Shown: positions 1 through 8,104, counted from the stretch's first letter. The stretch is DNA of 12,876 nucleotides from Bacteroidia bacterium (GCA_013042025.1 JABDQY010000145.1:1-12876), one strand, 5' to 3'. Made by a program: numbers and translations. The notes: generated by a model not told the origin, from the letters alone.

Positions 1-2
1 TT

Positions 3-389
3 CATTGTCTTGGCTATATATCTCCAAGTGAAACAGCCCAATTTCGGTCAGATATGGCGGTATTATTAGCCCCATATCAGTTAAAAACCAAAACTATAGG
101 AGGCACAGATACTACAGCATACATGTCGCCAATTAAGATTTTTGAATACATGTCTTCAAAGACACCAATAATCAGTTCTGACCTTTCAGTTATTCGTGAA
201 GTCCTAAATGAACGGAATAGTTATCTCGTAAAAGCTAATGATGTATCAGCTTGGAAAGATGCAATTCAGTATTTGATACATAACCCTAAAGATGGCCAAA
301 GTCTTAGTAATAGTGCTTTTAACTATTTTGTAGAACATCTTACTTGGGAATCAAGAGCACAAAAAATTAAAAGCTTTATTGAATCGTAA
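3..389 (+). CDS. Glycosyltransferase, GT4-type, C-terminal part (5' truncated by window)
   Basis: The frame is open from base 3, so the gene begins upstream of the window; the first internal ATG at 54 is not a credible start because homologous-looking sequence precedes it (HCLGYISPSE...). The 128 visible residues look like the C-terminal nucleotide-sugar-binding half of a GT-B fold, GT4-type glycosyltransferase. They contain a segment placing the donor-site loop (SDMAVLLAPY), then SPIKIFEYMSSKTPII, matching the family pattern P-x-K-x-x-E-Y-M-x-x-x-x-P-I-I with its conserved Lys and Glu, then a typical IREVL and a terminal helix. The role would be cytoplasmic transfer of one sugar to a lipid-linked glycan intermediate; donor and acceptor cannot be told. 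The next gene starts 5 bases after the stop. The family call is good; the specificity is unknown. Confidence 0.85.
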   Translation, partial: HCLGYISPSETAQFRSDMAVLLAPYQLKTKTIGGTDTTAYMSPIKIFEYMSSKTPIISSDLSVIREVLNERNSYLVKANDVSAWKDAIQYLIHNPKDGQSLSNSAFNYFVEHLTWESRAQKIKSFIES

Positions 390-394
390 CCATT

Positions 395-2236
395 GTGTGC
401 GGAATTTTTGGGTACATAAGCAAATCAAAACCATTACCAAGTGATAATGTGCTTGTTGAGGCTTTAGATGAGCAATATCATCGAGGTCCAGATGATTCTG
501 GAACGTGGAAAAATGATGCAATTTTTCTTGGAATGAGAAGGTTATCAATCATTGATCTAGAACATGGACATCAGCCTATAATTAAAGGGAAAGACGATTA
601 TGTATTGGTGTATAATGGTGAAATCTATAATTACAAAAAGCTTCGAGTTGAATTAATTTCAGATGGGGTTCAATTTACAACACATTCCGATTCTGAAGTG
701 TTGCTCAATGCTTATATACATTGGGGTATTTCATTTTTGGATCGACTAGATGGAATGTTTGCATTTGCCATTTACGACAAAGCAAAGAATCATCTTTTAA
801 TTGCTCGAGATCGTATAGGAGAAAAACCTTTGAGCATATATGAAGATGAAGATAAGTGGGTAATTAGCTCAGAAATGAGAAGTATCCGTAAACTACCAAA
901 TACACGTTTTAGTATCGACCGAAATTCGATGGAACATTATTTTACTTTTGGTTATTGCTATCCTCAGAATTCATCTTATTCGCAAGTAAAGAAGTTGCAT
1001 CCAGGACATTATGCAATTATAAGTGATGGTGAAATGTCAATTCAACGCTACCACTCCATTTCTAATTTTAGTTTACTTTCTAATGAGAATGAGGTGATTG
1101 AATTAGTAAATCAAGGAATTGAAAGAGCTGTGGAAGCTCAAATGGTTGCAGATGTTCCGGTTGGAGTGTTTTTTAGTGGCGGTATCGATTCAAGTATACT
1201 TCTAGCTAAAATGGCGAAGCACAATCCAGACTTACTATCATATACCATTGGTTTGAAGAATAATCCTGAAGATGAGTCTCGACACGCCAAAACAGTTGCT
1301 AACTATTTAGGGGTTACGAACAAAACGTATTGGTATACCGAAAATGATTTGTTACACAGCCATCAAAAAATATGTTCAAGCTTCGATGATTTCTTTTCCA
1401 ATGCTTCGGCATTTGCTCTTCATTTATTAAGTGAAATAGCCGTAAAAGATGTTAAAGTTGTGCTATGTGGAGATGGAGGTGACGAGCTATTTGGGGGATA
1501 TAGCAGATATGCAAAGGCAGAAAAATTTAAAAAGATTGCTCTAATAAATCAGCTTTTGCCATCAAAAAGTGGCAAATCATTGAAGCTTAAAAACAAATAC
1601 TTTAGAAATTTAGGTAGTGATTCCTTCACCTCAATCTACCAAAGAACTTTTGAGATAATGCAGCCTACCGAAGTTCGTAGTTTGCTGCAAGATACAAATG
1701 AAAATGAGTTCAGCTTTCCATATTTTAAAGAGTACTCAAATGAGTATAGAAGTAATAATGGAACAGATATACTAAATGAAATGGCATACATCGATATCTA
1801 TTCTAGATTAAGTGAATCATTTTTAACTAAAACAGATCGAATGACCATGGCAAGCAGCCTTGAATCAAGAGTTCCTTTGCTAAGTCGAGAATTAATTGAA
1901 TTGGGATTAAGGATTGATGGAAAGATTAAAATGAAAAATGGTCAGTCTAAATATATTCTTAGGAAAGTATTAGAGAAACATTTGCCAACTGAAATGGTAA
2001 ATCGCAAAAAACAAGGTTTTTATGTGCCGGTTGAAGATTATTTCGCAACCAACTTCTTATCGTATGCACAAGAAATATTGACGGATGATTTTATTAAAAT
2101 GAATCCAATATTGAATTCTAGAGAAGTAAACAGAATAATAGCAGAGGTTAAAAAAGGAAACAGAAGATATGCTCGACATTTATGGCATATTTTGAATTTC
2201 GAAACTTGGCGACTAGTAAATCAGATAAAAGGATAA
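395..2236 (+). CDS. asnB: Glutamine-hydrolysing asparagine synthase-family amidotransferase
   Basis: This 613-residue protein has the two domains of class B asparagine synthetases. The N-terminal Ntn glutaminase starts M-C-G-I-F-G, so Cys2 is the nucleophile exposed after Met removal. It continues with HRGPDD (about 29-34), RRLSIIDL (48-55, substrate Arg49), YNGEIYN (73-79) and DSE (99-101). The C-terminal ATP-pyrophosphatase domain has the PP-loop SGGIDSS (261-267) and GDGGDELFGGY (359-369). The need for Cys at position 2 fixes the GTG at 395 as start. The length matches the roughly 600-residue AsnB/AsnO/WbpS-like group rather than the shorter E. coli enzyme. In a glycan operon, such proteins are thought to amidate uronic or other sugar acids using glutamine and ATP; this role is inferred from context. 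The region before GDGGDE reads DDFFSNASAF where family members often have a DEPFADSSA-like stretch. Ordinary asparagine synthesis cannot be excluded. Confidence 0.9.
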   Translation: MCGIFGYISKSKPLPSDNVLVEALDEQYHRGPDDSGTWKNDAIFLGMRRLSIIDLEHGHQPIIKGKDDYVLVYNGEIYNYKKLRVELISDGVQFTTHSDSEVLLNAYIHWGISFLDRLDGMFAFAIYDKAKNHLLIARDRIGEKPLSIYEDEDKWVISSEMRSIRKLPNTRFSIDRNSMEHYFTFGYCYPQNSSYSQVKKLHPGHYAIISDGEMSIQRYHSISNFSLLSNENEVIELVNQGIERAVEAQMVADVPVGVFFSGGIDSSILLAKMAKHNPDLLSYTIGLKNNPEDESRHAKTVANYLGVTNKTYWYTENDLLHSHQKICSSFDDFFSNASAFALHLLSEIAVKDVKVVLCGDGGDELFGGYSRYAKAEKFKKIALINQLLPSKSGKSLKLKNKYFRNLGSDSFTSIYQRTFEIMQPTEVRSLLQDTNENEFSFPYFKEYSNEYRSNNGTDILNEMAYIDIYSRLSESFLTKTDRMTMASSLESRVPLLSRELIELGLRIDGKIKMKNGQSKYILRKVLEKHLPTEMVNRKKQGFYVPVEDYFATNFLSYAQEILTDDFIKMNPILNSREVNRIIAEVKKGNRRYARHLWHILNFETWRLVNQIKG

Positions 2237-2241
2237 AGTTG
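2227..2241 (+). promoter_or_regulatory. Shine-Dalgarno-like sequence and TTG start of the GT-C gene
   Basis: AAAAGGA at 2227-2233 lies 5 bases before the TTG at 2239 and overlaps the end of asnB (stop 2234-2236). Recognisable Shine-Dalgarno sequences are scarce elsewhere in this window, so this one supports TTG 2239 over ATG 2182 as the start. The call is a judgement from sequence alone. Confidence 0.4.
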
Positions 2242-3714
2242 AAATTGCTATCGAAATTGTTAAGGTTTCCTATGTTTTATGCCATAGTGTATACCCTCTT
2301 TCATATTCTTTTGGTACTAAATTCAAATCTTGGAATTACACCAGATGGAATTTCTTATCTTCGAATAGCTGAAAGCATAGTGAGTGCAGAGCCATTTTAT
2401 GTTGACGGTAGTTTTATTTCTCATTGGCCTCCATTATATCCGCTGTCAATTGCATTTGTGATATCGAGCTTAAATGTATCTGCATTAACAGCAGCCACAA
2501 TAATCTCATCGGTAACTTCATTTAGCTTTATCCTTTTTACCAATTTGATTATCACTAGATTTCTTAAAAGTTGGGTTACAATTCTCATGTTTAATATAAT
2601 TCTCTTTGGAGGTGCTTCAATGGGTGTTATGCAAATGGGATTATCAGAACCCTTATTTATGTGTTTCTTGATGATTACAGTTTTGGCATTAATCAATCTT
2701 GATAAAATTAGTATATGGAATGCTATTGTATTGGGAGTACTATGCGGTTTAATGGTAATGACACGCTTTGCTGCTATTGGGTTGGTACTTGGAATAGGAA
2801 TTTATATGCTCATCCAAAGTTCTTCAATTATTAAAACTGTTGCAATGAGTGTGGTGTTCGTTTTGAGTTTGCTTCCGTGGTATCTATTTACGCAGGCACA
2901 GAATCAAGCACCGATGGATAGAGAAACAGTATTTCATCTTATCACATTAAAACATTTAAAAGGATTGGCTGGAAGCTTCTATCGATTTATAAATCCAACG
3001 GAAATAGTTGTACTTGGAATTTTAACTTTAATAGCATTAGGAATTTTGATTTGGAACAAAAGAGCACAGCTTATGGGTAGTTTGAAAAAACTATTTAGTG
3101 AGAGCTACTCCCAACTATTTATACTATTAATGTGTAGTTACTTGCTTTTTCTTTTTGTATCAATTTCGTTTTTCGACTATAAAACACCTTTAAATGTTCG
3201 AATGTTATTTCCGATATATGTGCTGTTACTGCTTACACTTTTTTATATAATAAGAAATATAAAGGCTTTAAAAGTGAACTGGTCTATGCAACTTAGTTTA
3301 GGAATTGTTGTCTTGGTTCATCTAGTAAGTACAACCACATATGCATCCGATTATATTAATAACGGTGTTGGATTCACTTCTGAAAAATGGACTAATTCTG
3401 AAACGCTTCTAGCATGTAAAGATTTTGATCAAAGAACCATATATAGCAACGCAAGCAATGTATTAGCGTTTAATAATTTTAAAGGAGTCCGTTTTTTACC
3501 TGTAAAGGAAGATGGTGGAAGTACACTAGTTCGAAAAGATTATAATGAGAATTATGAAAGGATGATACACGAAGTGATCAAAGGAGATGGTGCTATTGTG
3601 ATATTTGATAACAAAAAATGGTGGCCTTATTTGCCTTCGAAAGAAGAGATTAGTAAGAGCTTAGAGAATTCAAGCGAAGTTCTCATATTAAATGATGGAA
3701 AAATTTATTATTAA
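2239..3714 (+). CDS. Multi-pass GT-C glycosyltransferase, PMT/ArnT-like
   Basis: The product is an integral membrane protein of about 491 residues with roughly 10-11 hydrophobic segments and a soluble C-terminal tail of about 110 residues, probably periplasmic. After the first membrane helix comes LGITPDGISYLRIAESI, with an acidic residue (Asp36) in the first external loop, as in GT-C enzymes using polyprenyl-phosphate sugars. HWPPLYPL (62-69) follows, then GLSEPLF (134-140), MTRFA (174-178) and an RMLFP motif (321-325) near the last helices. This pattern resembles the dolichyl-phosphate-mannose mannosyltransferase/ArnT superfamily. The likely role is transfer of a lipid-phosphate-linked sugar onto the glycan outside the inner membrane; the substrate is unknown. 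I prefer the TTG at 2239, 2 bases after the asnB stop and preceded by AAAAGGA at 2227-2233. An in-frame ATG at 2182 would add 19 polar residues that read through the conserved asnB 3' end. Confidence 0.75.
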   Translation: MKLLSKLLRFPMFYAIVYTLFHILLVLNSNLGITPDGISYLRIAESIVSAEPFYVDGSFISHWPPLYPLSIAFVISSLNVSALTAATIISSVTSFSFILFTNLIITRFLKSWVTILMFNIILFGGASMGVMQMGLSEPLFMCFLMITVLALINLDKISIWNAIVLGVLCGLMVMTRFAAIGLVLGIGIYMLIQSSSIIKTVAMSVVFVLSLLPWYLFTQAQNQAPMDRETVFHLITLKHLKGLAGSFYRFINPTEIVVLGILTLIALGILIWNKRAQLMGSLKKLFSESYSQLFILLMCSYLLFLFVSISFFDYKTPLNVRMLFPIYVLLLLTLFYIIRNIKALKVNWSMQLSLGIVVLVHLVSTTTYASDYINNGVGFTSEKWTNSETLLACKDFDQRTIYSNASNVLAFNNFKGVRFLPVKEDGGSTLVRKDYNENYERMIHEVIKGDGAIVIFDNKKWWPYLPSKEEISKSLENSSEVLILNDGKIYY

Positions 3715-3719
3715 AAAAA

Positions 3720-4772
3720 TTGAGTAAAAAGAAAATTGGAATAATTGGGTGTGGTCATATCTCAGATACACACATAAAGTCTTGGAACAAAACCAAGAAT
3801 AGTGAAGTTGTTGGATTGTTTGACATTGATGAAAATCTTCTTTTAGCAAAAGCTAAAAAGTATGGTATTAAAAACACCTATACATCTTTAGACAATCTTA
3901 TTGAAGCTTGTGATGTTTTGGATGTCTGCACACCTCCCCAAACACACTTTACTATCTGCATGCAAGTTATAAATGCAGGAAAGGACTTATTAATTGAAAA
4001 ACCATTGGTTACTGACGTGAATGAATGGGAGAAATTAAAAGAAGCGATTAACCAAAAAGAAGTCAAGGTTGGATTATGTCATAATTTAAAATTCAACTTA
4101 AGCGTTCAAAATGCTAAAAAGAAAATTGAACAAGGCGATATAGGGCAGCTTCTCAGAATAAATCGCTATTTCCTTACACATCCAGATGCAGATAGGATGC
4201 TCAGAGGGAACTCACATTGGTCTCATAAATTACCCGGTGGACGATGGTATGAAACAATGCCTCATGAATTGTACATCACACATTTCTTTGCGGGTTGGTC
4301 TGAGCTTGATAATGTAACAGCACTATCAACATCAAATGCAACTGAAGGAGCCCCTGCCGATGAAGTGTGTTTTACGTTGAGTAATAATAATGTTATTTCC
4401 AACTACCATTATTCAAGTAATTCAAAACAGAACAAACGCTACATAGAGTTTATAGGTACCAAAGGAATTCTAACTCTTGATGTATTGAGCGATATGATGT
4501 TAGTTGACAAAGTGGTAGATTCAAAAAAGAAACGTGCATTGGGAATTTTTGGAATTGATGCTTTGAAAAAAGTTGCTCAAATTATTCCAGATAGGATTAG
4601 GTATTATAACCAGAAATTAAAAGGGATATCACCGCATACACGAATTATTACTCAGTTTGATGAATACTTAGATGGGAAAGCCGATTCACCCACGCCAATG
4701 GAAGAAATTGATTTTGTAGTAAAGTATTGTGATATAGTGGGGAATGAAATAGATCGAAAAATTAAAAAATGA
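3720..4772 (+). CDS. Gfo/Idh/MocA-family NAD(P)-dependent oxidoreductase
   Basis: The 350-residue product has an N-terminal Rossmann domain with IGIIGCGHIS (6-15, the G-x-G-x-x motif) and an acidic residue ending beta-2 (FDID, 34-37), which suggests NAD preference. CTPPQTHF (70-77) and the hallmark LIEKPLV (91-97) carry the family EKP motif. The C-terminal substrate domain includes GGRWYETMPHELYITHFF (173-190), corresponding to the family GG-x-x-x-D-x-G-x-H region, with His182 in the catalytic position and the usual Asp replaced by Glu178. Members oxidise or reduce sugars, sugar phosphates or nucleotide sugars. The start must be TTG at 3720: the frame begins just after the preceding stop at 3714, and the next Met would remove the cofactor motif. 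It overlaps the cytidylyltransferase by 4 bases (ATGA). It may supply a keto- or lactone-type intermediate to the following genes; the exact substrate cannot be read. Confidence 0.88.
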   Translation: MSKKKIGIIGCGHISDTHIKSWNKTKNSEVVGLFDIDENLLLAKAKKYGIKNTYTSLDNLIEACDVLDVCTPPQTHFTICMQVINAGKDLLIEKPLVTDVNEWEKLKEAINQKEVKVGLCHNLKFNLSVQNAKKKIEQGDIGQLLRINRYFLTHPDADRMLRGNSHWSHKLPGGRWYETMPHELYITHFFAGWSELDNVTALSTSNATEGAPADEVCFTLSNNNVISNYHYSSNSKQNKRYIEFIGTKGILTLDVLSDMMLVDKVVDSKKKRALGIFGIDALKKVAQIIPDRIRYYNQKLKGISPHTRIITQFDEYLDGKADSPTPMEEIDFVVKYCDIVGNEIDRKIKK

Positions 4773-5518
4773 ATGTAGCAATAGTTACCGCAAGAGCGGG
4801 AAGTAAATCGATAATCAATAAAAATGTGTTTACAGTAAATGGTAAACCAATGATACATTATCCAATTCAGGCGGCTAATGACGCTAAGAAGATTGACAAG
4901 GTATTTGTTTCTACAGATGGTGAGTTAATTGCTAATGCTTCAAAGGAGCTAGGAGCAACTGTAATACCTCGGCCAGAAGAACTAAGCGGTGATACAGTGA
5001 ATCATGGAGTTGTAATTAAGCACGCAGTTGAATGGGTTAAGGAGCAGCATCCTGAGTTAGATAAAGTAGTCTTGTTGTTAGGAAATACAGTATACATAGA
5101 TGGAGAAATAATAGATTTATGTATTGAAAAGTTAGAGAAAGATGATTCGCTAGATTCTTGTATGACTGTTTGGGAAGCACAAGATGATCATCCTAACAGG
5201 GCTATGGAAATAAATGATGATGGAATCTTAGAAGCATTTGGAGACAAGAATAGAAAAGTAAGTACTGAAAGGCAATCATATAAGAAAGCATATTACTATG
5301 ATCAAGGAGTTTGGGCTTTTAGACATCAAACTGTACAAAGTGAAGATGGAGTTAATCCTTGGTGGTGGATGGGAAAAAGATCTGCTCCAATTATACGAAC
5401 TTGGGTAACGGGTAGAGATGTTCATACTCATTTTGATATTGGAATCTCAGAATGGTGGGCACAAAACCCAAGCTTAATGAAAGAACTATTAAATAAATCA
5501 TCCGAAAGCGGATTGTAA
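4769..5518 (+). CDS. Acylneuraminate cytidylyltransferase-family (CMP-sugar synthetase-like) protein
   Basis: The 249-residue protein begins with VTARAGSKSIINKN (6-19), the CTP-binding signature of NeuA/KdsB-type enzymes (A-R-x-G-S-K ... K-N; Arg9, Lys13, Lys18, Asn19). VFVSTDG (45-51) follows, then IPRPEELSGDT (66-76), typical of CMP-N-acylneuraminate synthetases. A C-terminal HFDIGISEWW (221-230) has Asp223 where the metal-binding acidic residue is expected. Such enzymes transfer CMP from CTP to the anomeric hydroxyl of a 2-keto sugar acid, in the cytoplasm. The middle of the protein departs from the family: where sialic acid synthetases read LQPTSPLR, this reads LLGNTVYIDG (103-112), so the substrate may not be a nonulosonic acid or Kdo. 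The ATG overlaps the upstream stop (ATGA), and the next gene starts with no gap. Family membership is firm; specificity is open. Confidence 0.85.
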   Translation: MNVAIVTARAGSKSIINKNVFTVNGKPMIHYPIQAANDAKKIDKVFVSTDGELIANASKELGATVIPRPEELSGDTVNHGVVIKHAVEWVKEQHPELDKVVLLLGNTVYIDGEIIDLCIEKLEKDDSLDSCMTVWEAQDDHPNRAMEINDDGILEAFGDKNRKVSTERQSYKKAYYYDQGVWAFRHQTVQSEDGVNPWWWMGKRSAPIIRTWVTGRDVHTHFDIGISEWWAQNPSLMKELLNKSSESGL

Positions 5519-6442
5519 ATGAAAAAAGAAATTTTAATATCAACAAGCAGCTTTGGTAAAGTAGATGCCACAGCACTTGAGTTGTTAGAGAATAATGGTT
5601 TCTCGGTTGAACTAAATCCTTTTGGTTCAACAATGACACAAGAACAATCAATTGAACTTCTTAAGAATAAAGTTGGTTTAATTGCTGGAACAGAGAAAAT
5701 TAATGCACTAACGTTTGATTCCACCAATACCCTAAAATACATCTGTAGGTTAGGTACCGGCATGGATAGCGTAGATTTGGTTGAAGCAAAGAAACGAGGA
5801 ATAGTGGTTGAAAATACTCCTGATGCTCACATAGATGGTGTTGCTGAATTGTGCCTTGCAGGTATGTTGGATTTGCATAGAGATATAAGTTTATCTCATT
5901 CTCAAATGAAAGCAGGAGTTTGGAAGAAACCAATGGGAACGTTATTAAAAGGAAAAACCCTTGGCTTAATTGGTTTAGGTAAAGTATCAAAACGTCTTAT
6001 TGAGTTGTTGCAAGCGTTTGATCTTAAAATAATGGCAACGGATATTCATTGGGATGAAGAATTTGCATCAAAATGGAATATTAAGAAAACTACGATTAAT
6101 GAAATTATGGAACAATCTGATGTTGTTTCAATTCATATTCCTTACAGTACAGCTAACCGACATATAATTGGATCGCGTGAATTGGCAATGCTAAAAAATA
6201 ATGCTAAAGTCATTAATACCAGTAGAGGAGGATTAGTTGATGAAAATGCGTTGATTAGTTTTCTTACAGATAACCCAAGTGCAAGGGCATATATTGATAC
6301 ATTTGAAAACGAACCTTATTCAGGTGAATTAGTGAAGTTAAATAATGTATTAGTTACTCCTCATATAGGTTCGTATGCTAAGGAGGTTCGAATGAATATG
6401 GAATTGGAATGTGCAAATAAAATAATAGCTTTTTTTAGTTAA
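5519..6442 (+). CDS. D-isomer-specific 2-hydroxyacid dehydrogenase (SerA-like fold)
   Basis: The 307-residue product has the split catalytic domain and inserted Rossmann domain of the SerA/GhrB family, without a C-terminal ACT domain. YICRLGTGMDSVD (74-86) is the usual substrate-loop region. The NAD site reads GLIGLGKVS (149-157) and Asp175 ends beta-2. The catalytic triad appears intact: Arg236 in NTSRGGLVDE, Glu265 in TFENEP, and His282 in TPHIGS. The spacing of Arg to Glu (29) matches that of E. coli SerA as I recall it. One deviation is Ser157 in place of the third glycine of G-x-G-x-x-G. The family interconverts D-2-hydroxyacids and 2-ketoacids with NAD(P). Sitting directly between a CMP-sugar synthetase-like gene and an SDR, it probably acts on a sugar acid or short hydroxyacid for glycan synthesis rather than on 3-phosphoglycerate; that is inferred from context. 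Confidence 0.87.
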   Translation: MKKEILISTSSFGKVDATALELLENNGFSVELNPFGSTMTQEQSIELLKNKVGLIAGTEKINALTFDSTNTLKYICRLGTGMDSVDLVEAKKRGIVVENTPDAHIDGVAELCLAGMLDLHRDISLSHSQMKAGVWKKPMGTLLKGKTLGLIGLGKVSKRLIELLQAFDLKIMATDIHWDEEFASKWNIKKTTINEIMEQSDVVSIHIPYSTANRHIIGSRELAMLKNNAKVINTSRGGLVDENALISFLTDNPSARAYIDTFENEPYSGELVKLNNVLVTPHIGSYAKEVRMNMELECANKIIAFFS

Positions 6443-7323
6443 TGGCAAAGATTATAGTTACCGGAGGATCTGGATTTTTAGGAAGTCATATTGCAGATGC
6501 CTTATCAGACCAAGGGCACGATGTGATAATAATTGATTTAGAGGAATCAATCTATTTAAGATCAGATCAGAAATTTTTAAAAGGGGATATTCGAGATCAA
6601 GATTTCTTAGATAATGTACTGAGTGGAATTGATTATGTCTATCATTTGGCTGGTCTTGCAGATTTAAATTTGGCCAAAGAAATGCCTATTGAATCTATTG
6701 ATATTAATATTCGTGGTACCGCAGTTTTATTGAATGCAGCTGTTAAGAACAAAGTTTCAAGAGTGATTTTTGGGTCTTCGGTTTATGTGTTTAGTAAACA
6801 AGGAGGGTTCTACAGATGCAGTAAGCAAGCATGTGAAGCATATTTGGAAGAATACCATCGAAAATATAACCTTAACTACACTGTTTTGAGATATGGTAGT
6901 TTATATGGACCAAGAACAGATGAATCGAATGGTGTATATCGATTACTTAAAAACTTTATTGCCAAAGAGCAATTAGAACACGATGGTGAACCATCTGATA
7001 AAAGAGAGTACATTCATGTATACGATGCAGCTAAACTAAGTGCTCAAATATTGGATAAGTCTTATGAAAATAAGCATTATGTATTAACGGGGAATGACAA
7101 ATTAGAAGTTTCCGAATTGTACAAAATGTTTGAAGAGATTTTGAATAAAAAGGTGGATATACATTACTTAAATTCTACTAATGGAAAAAATGGACACTAT
7201 AATATTACTCCATACACATATCTGCCATCCATTGGGAAGAAATTAGTAACCAACGAATACGTAGATATGGGGCAAGGAATTATTCAACTATTGGAAGAAA
7301 TGAGGCTACGAAATGAAGAATAA
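6442..7323 (+). CDS. NAD-dependent epimerase/dehydratase, extended SDR
   Basis: The 293-residue protein opens with IIVTGGSGFLGSH (4-16), the extended-SDR dinucleotide motif (G8-x-x-G11-x-x-G14), and has Asp32 at the end of beta-2, favouring NAD. DIRD (49-52) and VYHLAGLAD (66-74) follow. The catalytic tyrosine and lysine are Y124-x-x-x-K128, preceded by FGSSVYVF with Ser112/Ser113. LRYGSLYGPR (149-158) is the typical nucleotide-sugar-binding strand. It is rather short for a UDP-glucose 4-epimerase, and the C-terminal domain is diverged. Likely functions are epimerisation, dehydration or reduction of a sugar nucleotide or an activated sugar acid. Its ATG shares one base with the preceding TAA, and its end overlaps the methyltransferase gene by 11 bases. 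The substrate cannot be assigned from sequence. Confidence 0.87.
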   Translation: MAKIIVTGGSGFLGSHIADALSDQGHDVIIIDLEESIYLRSDQKFLKGDIRDQDFLDNVLSGIDYVYHLAGLADLNLAKEMPIESIDINIRGTAVLLNAAVKNKVSRVIFGSSVYVFSKQGGFYRCSKQACEAYLEEYHRKYNLNYTVLRYGSLYGPRTDESNGVYRLLKNFIAKEQLEHDGEPSDKREYIHVYDAAKLSAQILDKSYENKHYVLTGNDKLEVSELYKMFEEILNKKVDIHYLNSTNGKNGHYNITPYTYLPSIGKKLVTNEYVDMGQGIIQLLEEMRLRNEE

Positions 7324-8104
7324 AATCAAAGAAATTTGGTCTAAAGCTAAAGAAGGACAGGCCATTTCGAAATTAAGCGATAAGGATGTTGACCAAATTC
7401 TAAATCTTCACTTTAAATACAATAGAGCAAAAGACAAGATGTTTTTTGCCATGTTAAAGAAATTTGGTTTAGCCAATAAGAAAGTTGCAGATATAGGTTG
7501 TGGCTACGGTCATTATTTGTATCACTTTAGTAAAGATTCATATGGGGTTGATATCTCTGATCGTCATGTTCGGTTTGCGAACGGACTAGGATTAAAAACC
7601 TACCAAAAAGACATAATAAATGATAGCTTTAGTGATATACCAAAAGCACAAGTAGGTTGGTCATTTGCAACAATTGAACACATAGATTCTCCTCACATAT
7701 TTTTACGTAAATGTAATTTGCTCATCGAAGACAATGGCACTTTTATATTAGAATGTCCTATTCGACCAATTTCGAAGTATTATCGCTATCTACCTTTTTT
7801 GAAAAATTTATGGAATGAACATGGCGACCATGTGAGCTTCTTTACAATCGAAACATTGAAATGGTCACTAAGAAGATCAGGTTTTGAGCCTCTTAGTTCG
7901 TTTAAGTGGTCTATTCCACTTGTAAATAAAGGAATTCCACCAATGTTAACACGATATTTCCCTTTTTCATTGTTCTCAAGTGATGCTGTAATTGTATCAA
8001 GAAAAATTCCGAACTGGGAGTACCCAAAACGTTCAATACGAGAAGCAAAAGATAATACTCACGGGTTTAAATTTAAAGAAGAAGTATTCAAAGCGGATGA
8101 CTAA
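7313..8104 (+). CDS. Class I SAM-dependent methyltransferase
   Basis: The 263-residue protein has an N-terminal helical lead followed by VADIGCGYGHYLYHF (58-72), the SAM-binding motif I (D-x-G-C-G-x-G), and GVDIS (78-82), with Asp80 contacting the SAM ribose. FATIEHIDSP (118-127) corresponds to motif IV, and GTFILECPI (142-150) to the following strand. This is the Methyltransf_11/23-like type found in glycan clusters, where members O- or N-methylate sugars or act on lipid-linked glycans. The second half, with FFTIETLKWSLRRSGF, fits the type. GAGG at 7302-7305, 7 bases before the ATG, is a plausible ribosome-binding site inside the upstream gene. Its 3' end overlaps the HAD gene by 8 bases. 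It could methylate a sugar intermediate from this operon or cap the chain; the acceptor is not known. Confidence 0.85.
   Translation: MKNKIKEIWSKAKEGQAISKLSDKDVDQILNLHFKYNRAKDKMFFAMLKKFGLANKKVADIGCGYGHYLYHFSKDSYGVDISDRHVRFANGLGLKTYQKDIINDSFSDIPKAQVGWSFATIEHIDSPHIFLRKCNLLIEDNGTFILECPIRPISKYYRYLPFLKNLWNEHGDHVSFFTIETLKWSLRRSGFEPLSSFKWSIPLVNKGIPPMLTRYFPFSLFSSDAVIVSRKIPNWEYPKRSIREAKDNTHGFKFKEEVFKADD

Noticed and set aside
2182..2238. ATG at 2182 as start of the GT-C gene, giving 510 residues.
   Set aside because: The first 19 residues would be encoded within the conserved end of asnB and look polar and unconserved; TTG 2239 follows the stop and has AAAAGGA upstream. I cannot exclude it entirely.
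2421..2696. Minus-strand 91-residue open frame.
   Set aside because: It is a shadow of the hydrophobic GT-C gene, with no recognisable domain or ribosome-binding site.
3720..4772. Gfo/Idh gene as WbpB (UDP-GlcNAcA 3-dehydrogenase).
   Set aside because: No WbpE, WbpD or WbpI partner lies nearby, and the N-terminal region does not resemble WbpB as I recall it; a general family call is safer.
5428..5990. Minus-strand open frames at 5428-5763 and 5700-5990.
   Set aside because: They run opposite well-supported cytidylyltransferase and dehydrogenase genes, show no family motifs and have no context of their own.
5519..6442. SerA (3-phosphoglycerate dehydrogenase) for serine biosynthesis.
   Set aside because: No ACT domain and no serC or serB; its place next to a CMP-sugar synthetase-like gene argues for a glycan role.
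7992..8096. Longer version of the HAD gene starting at 7992.
   Set aside because: It would overlap over 110 bases of the methyltransferase and add 35 residues before HAD motif I; ATG 8097 gives the usual N-terminus.
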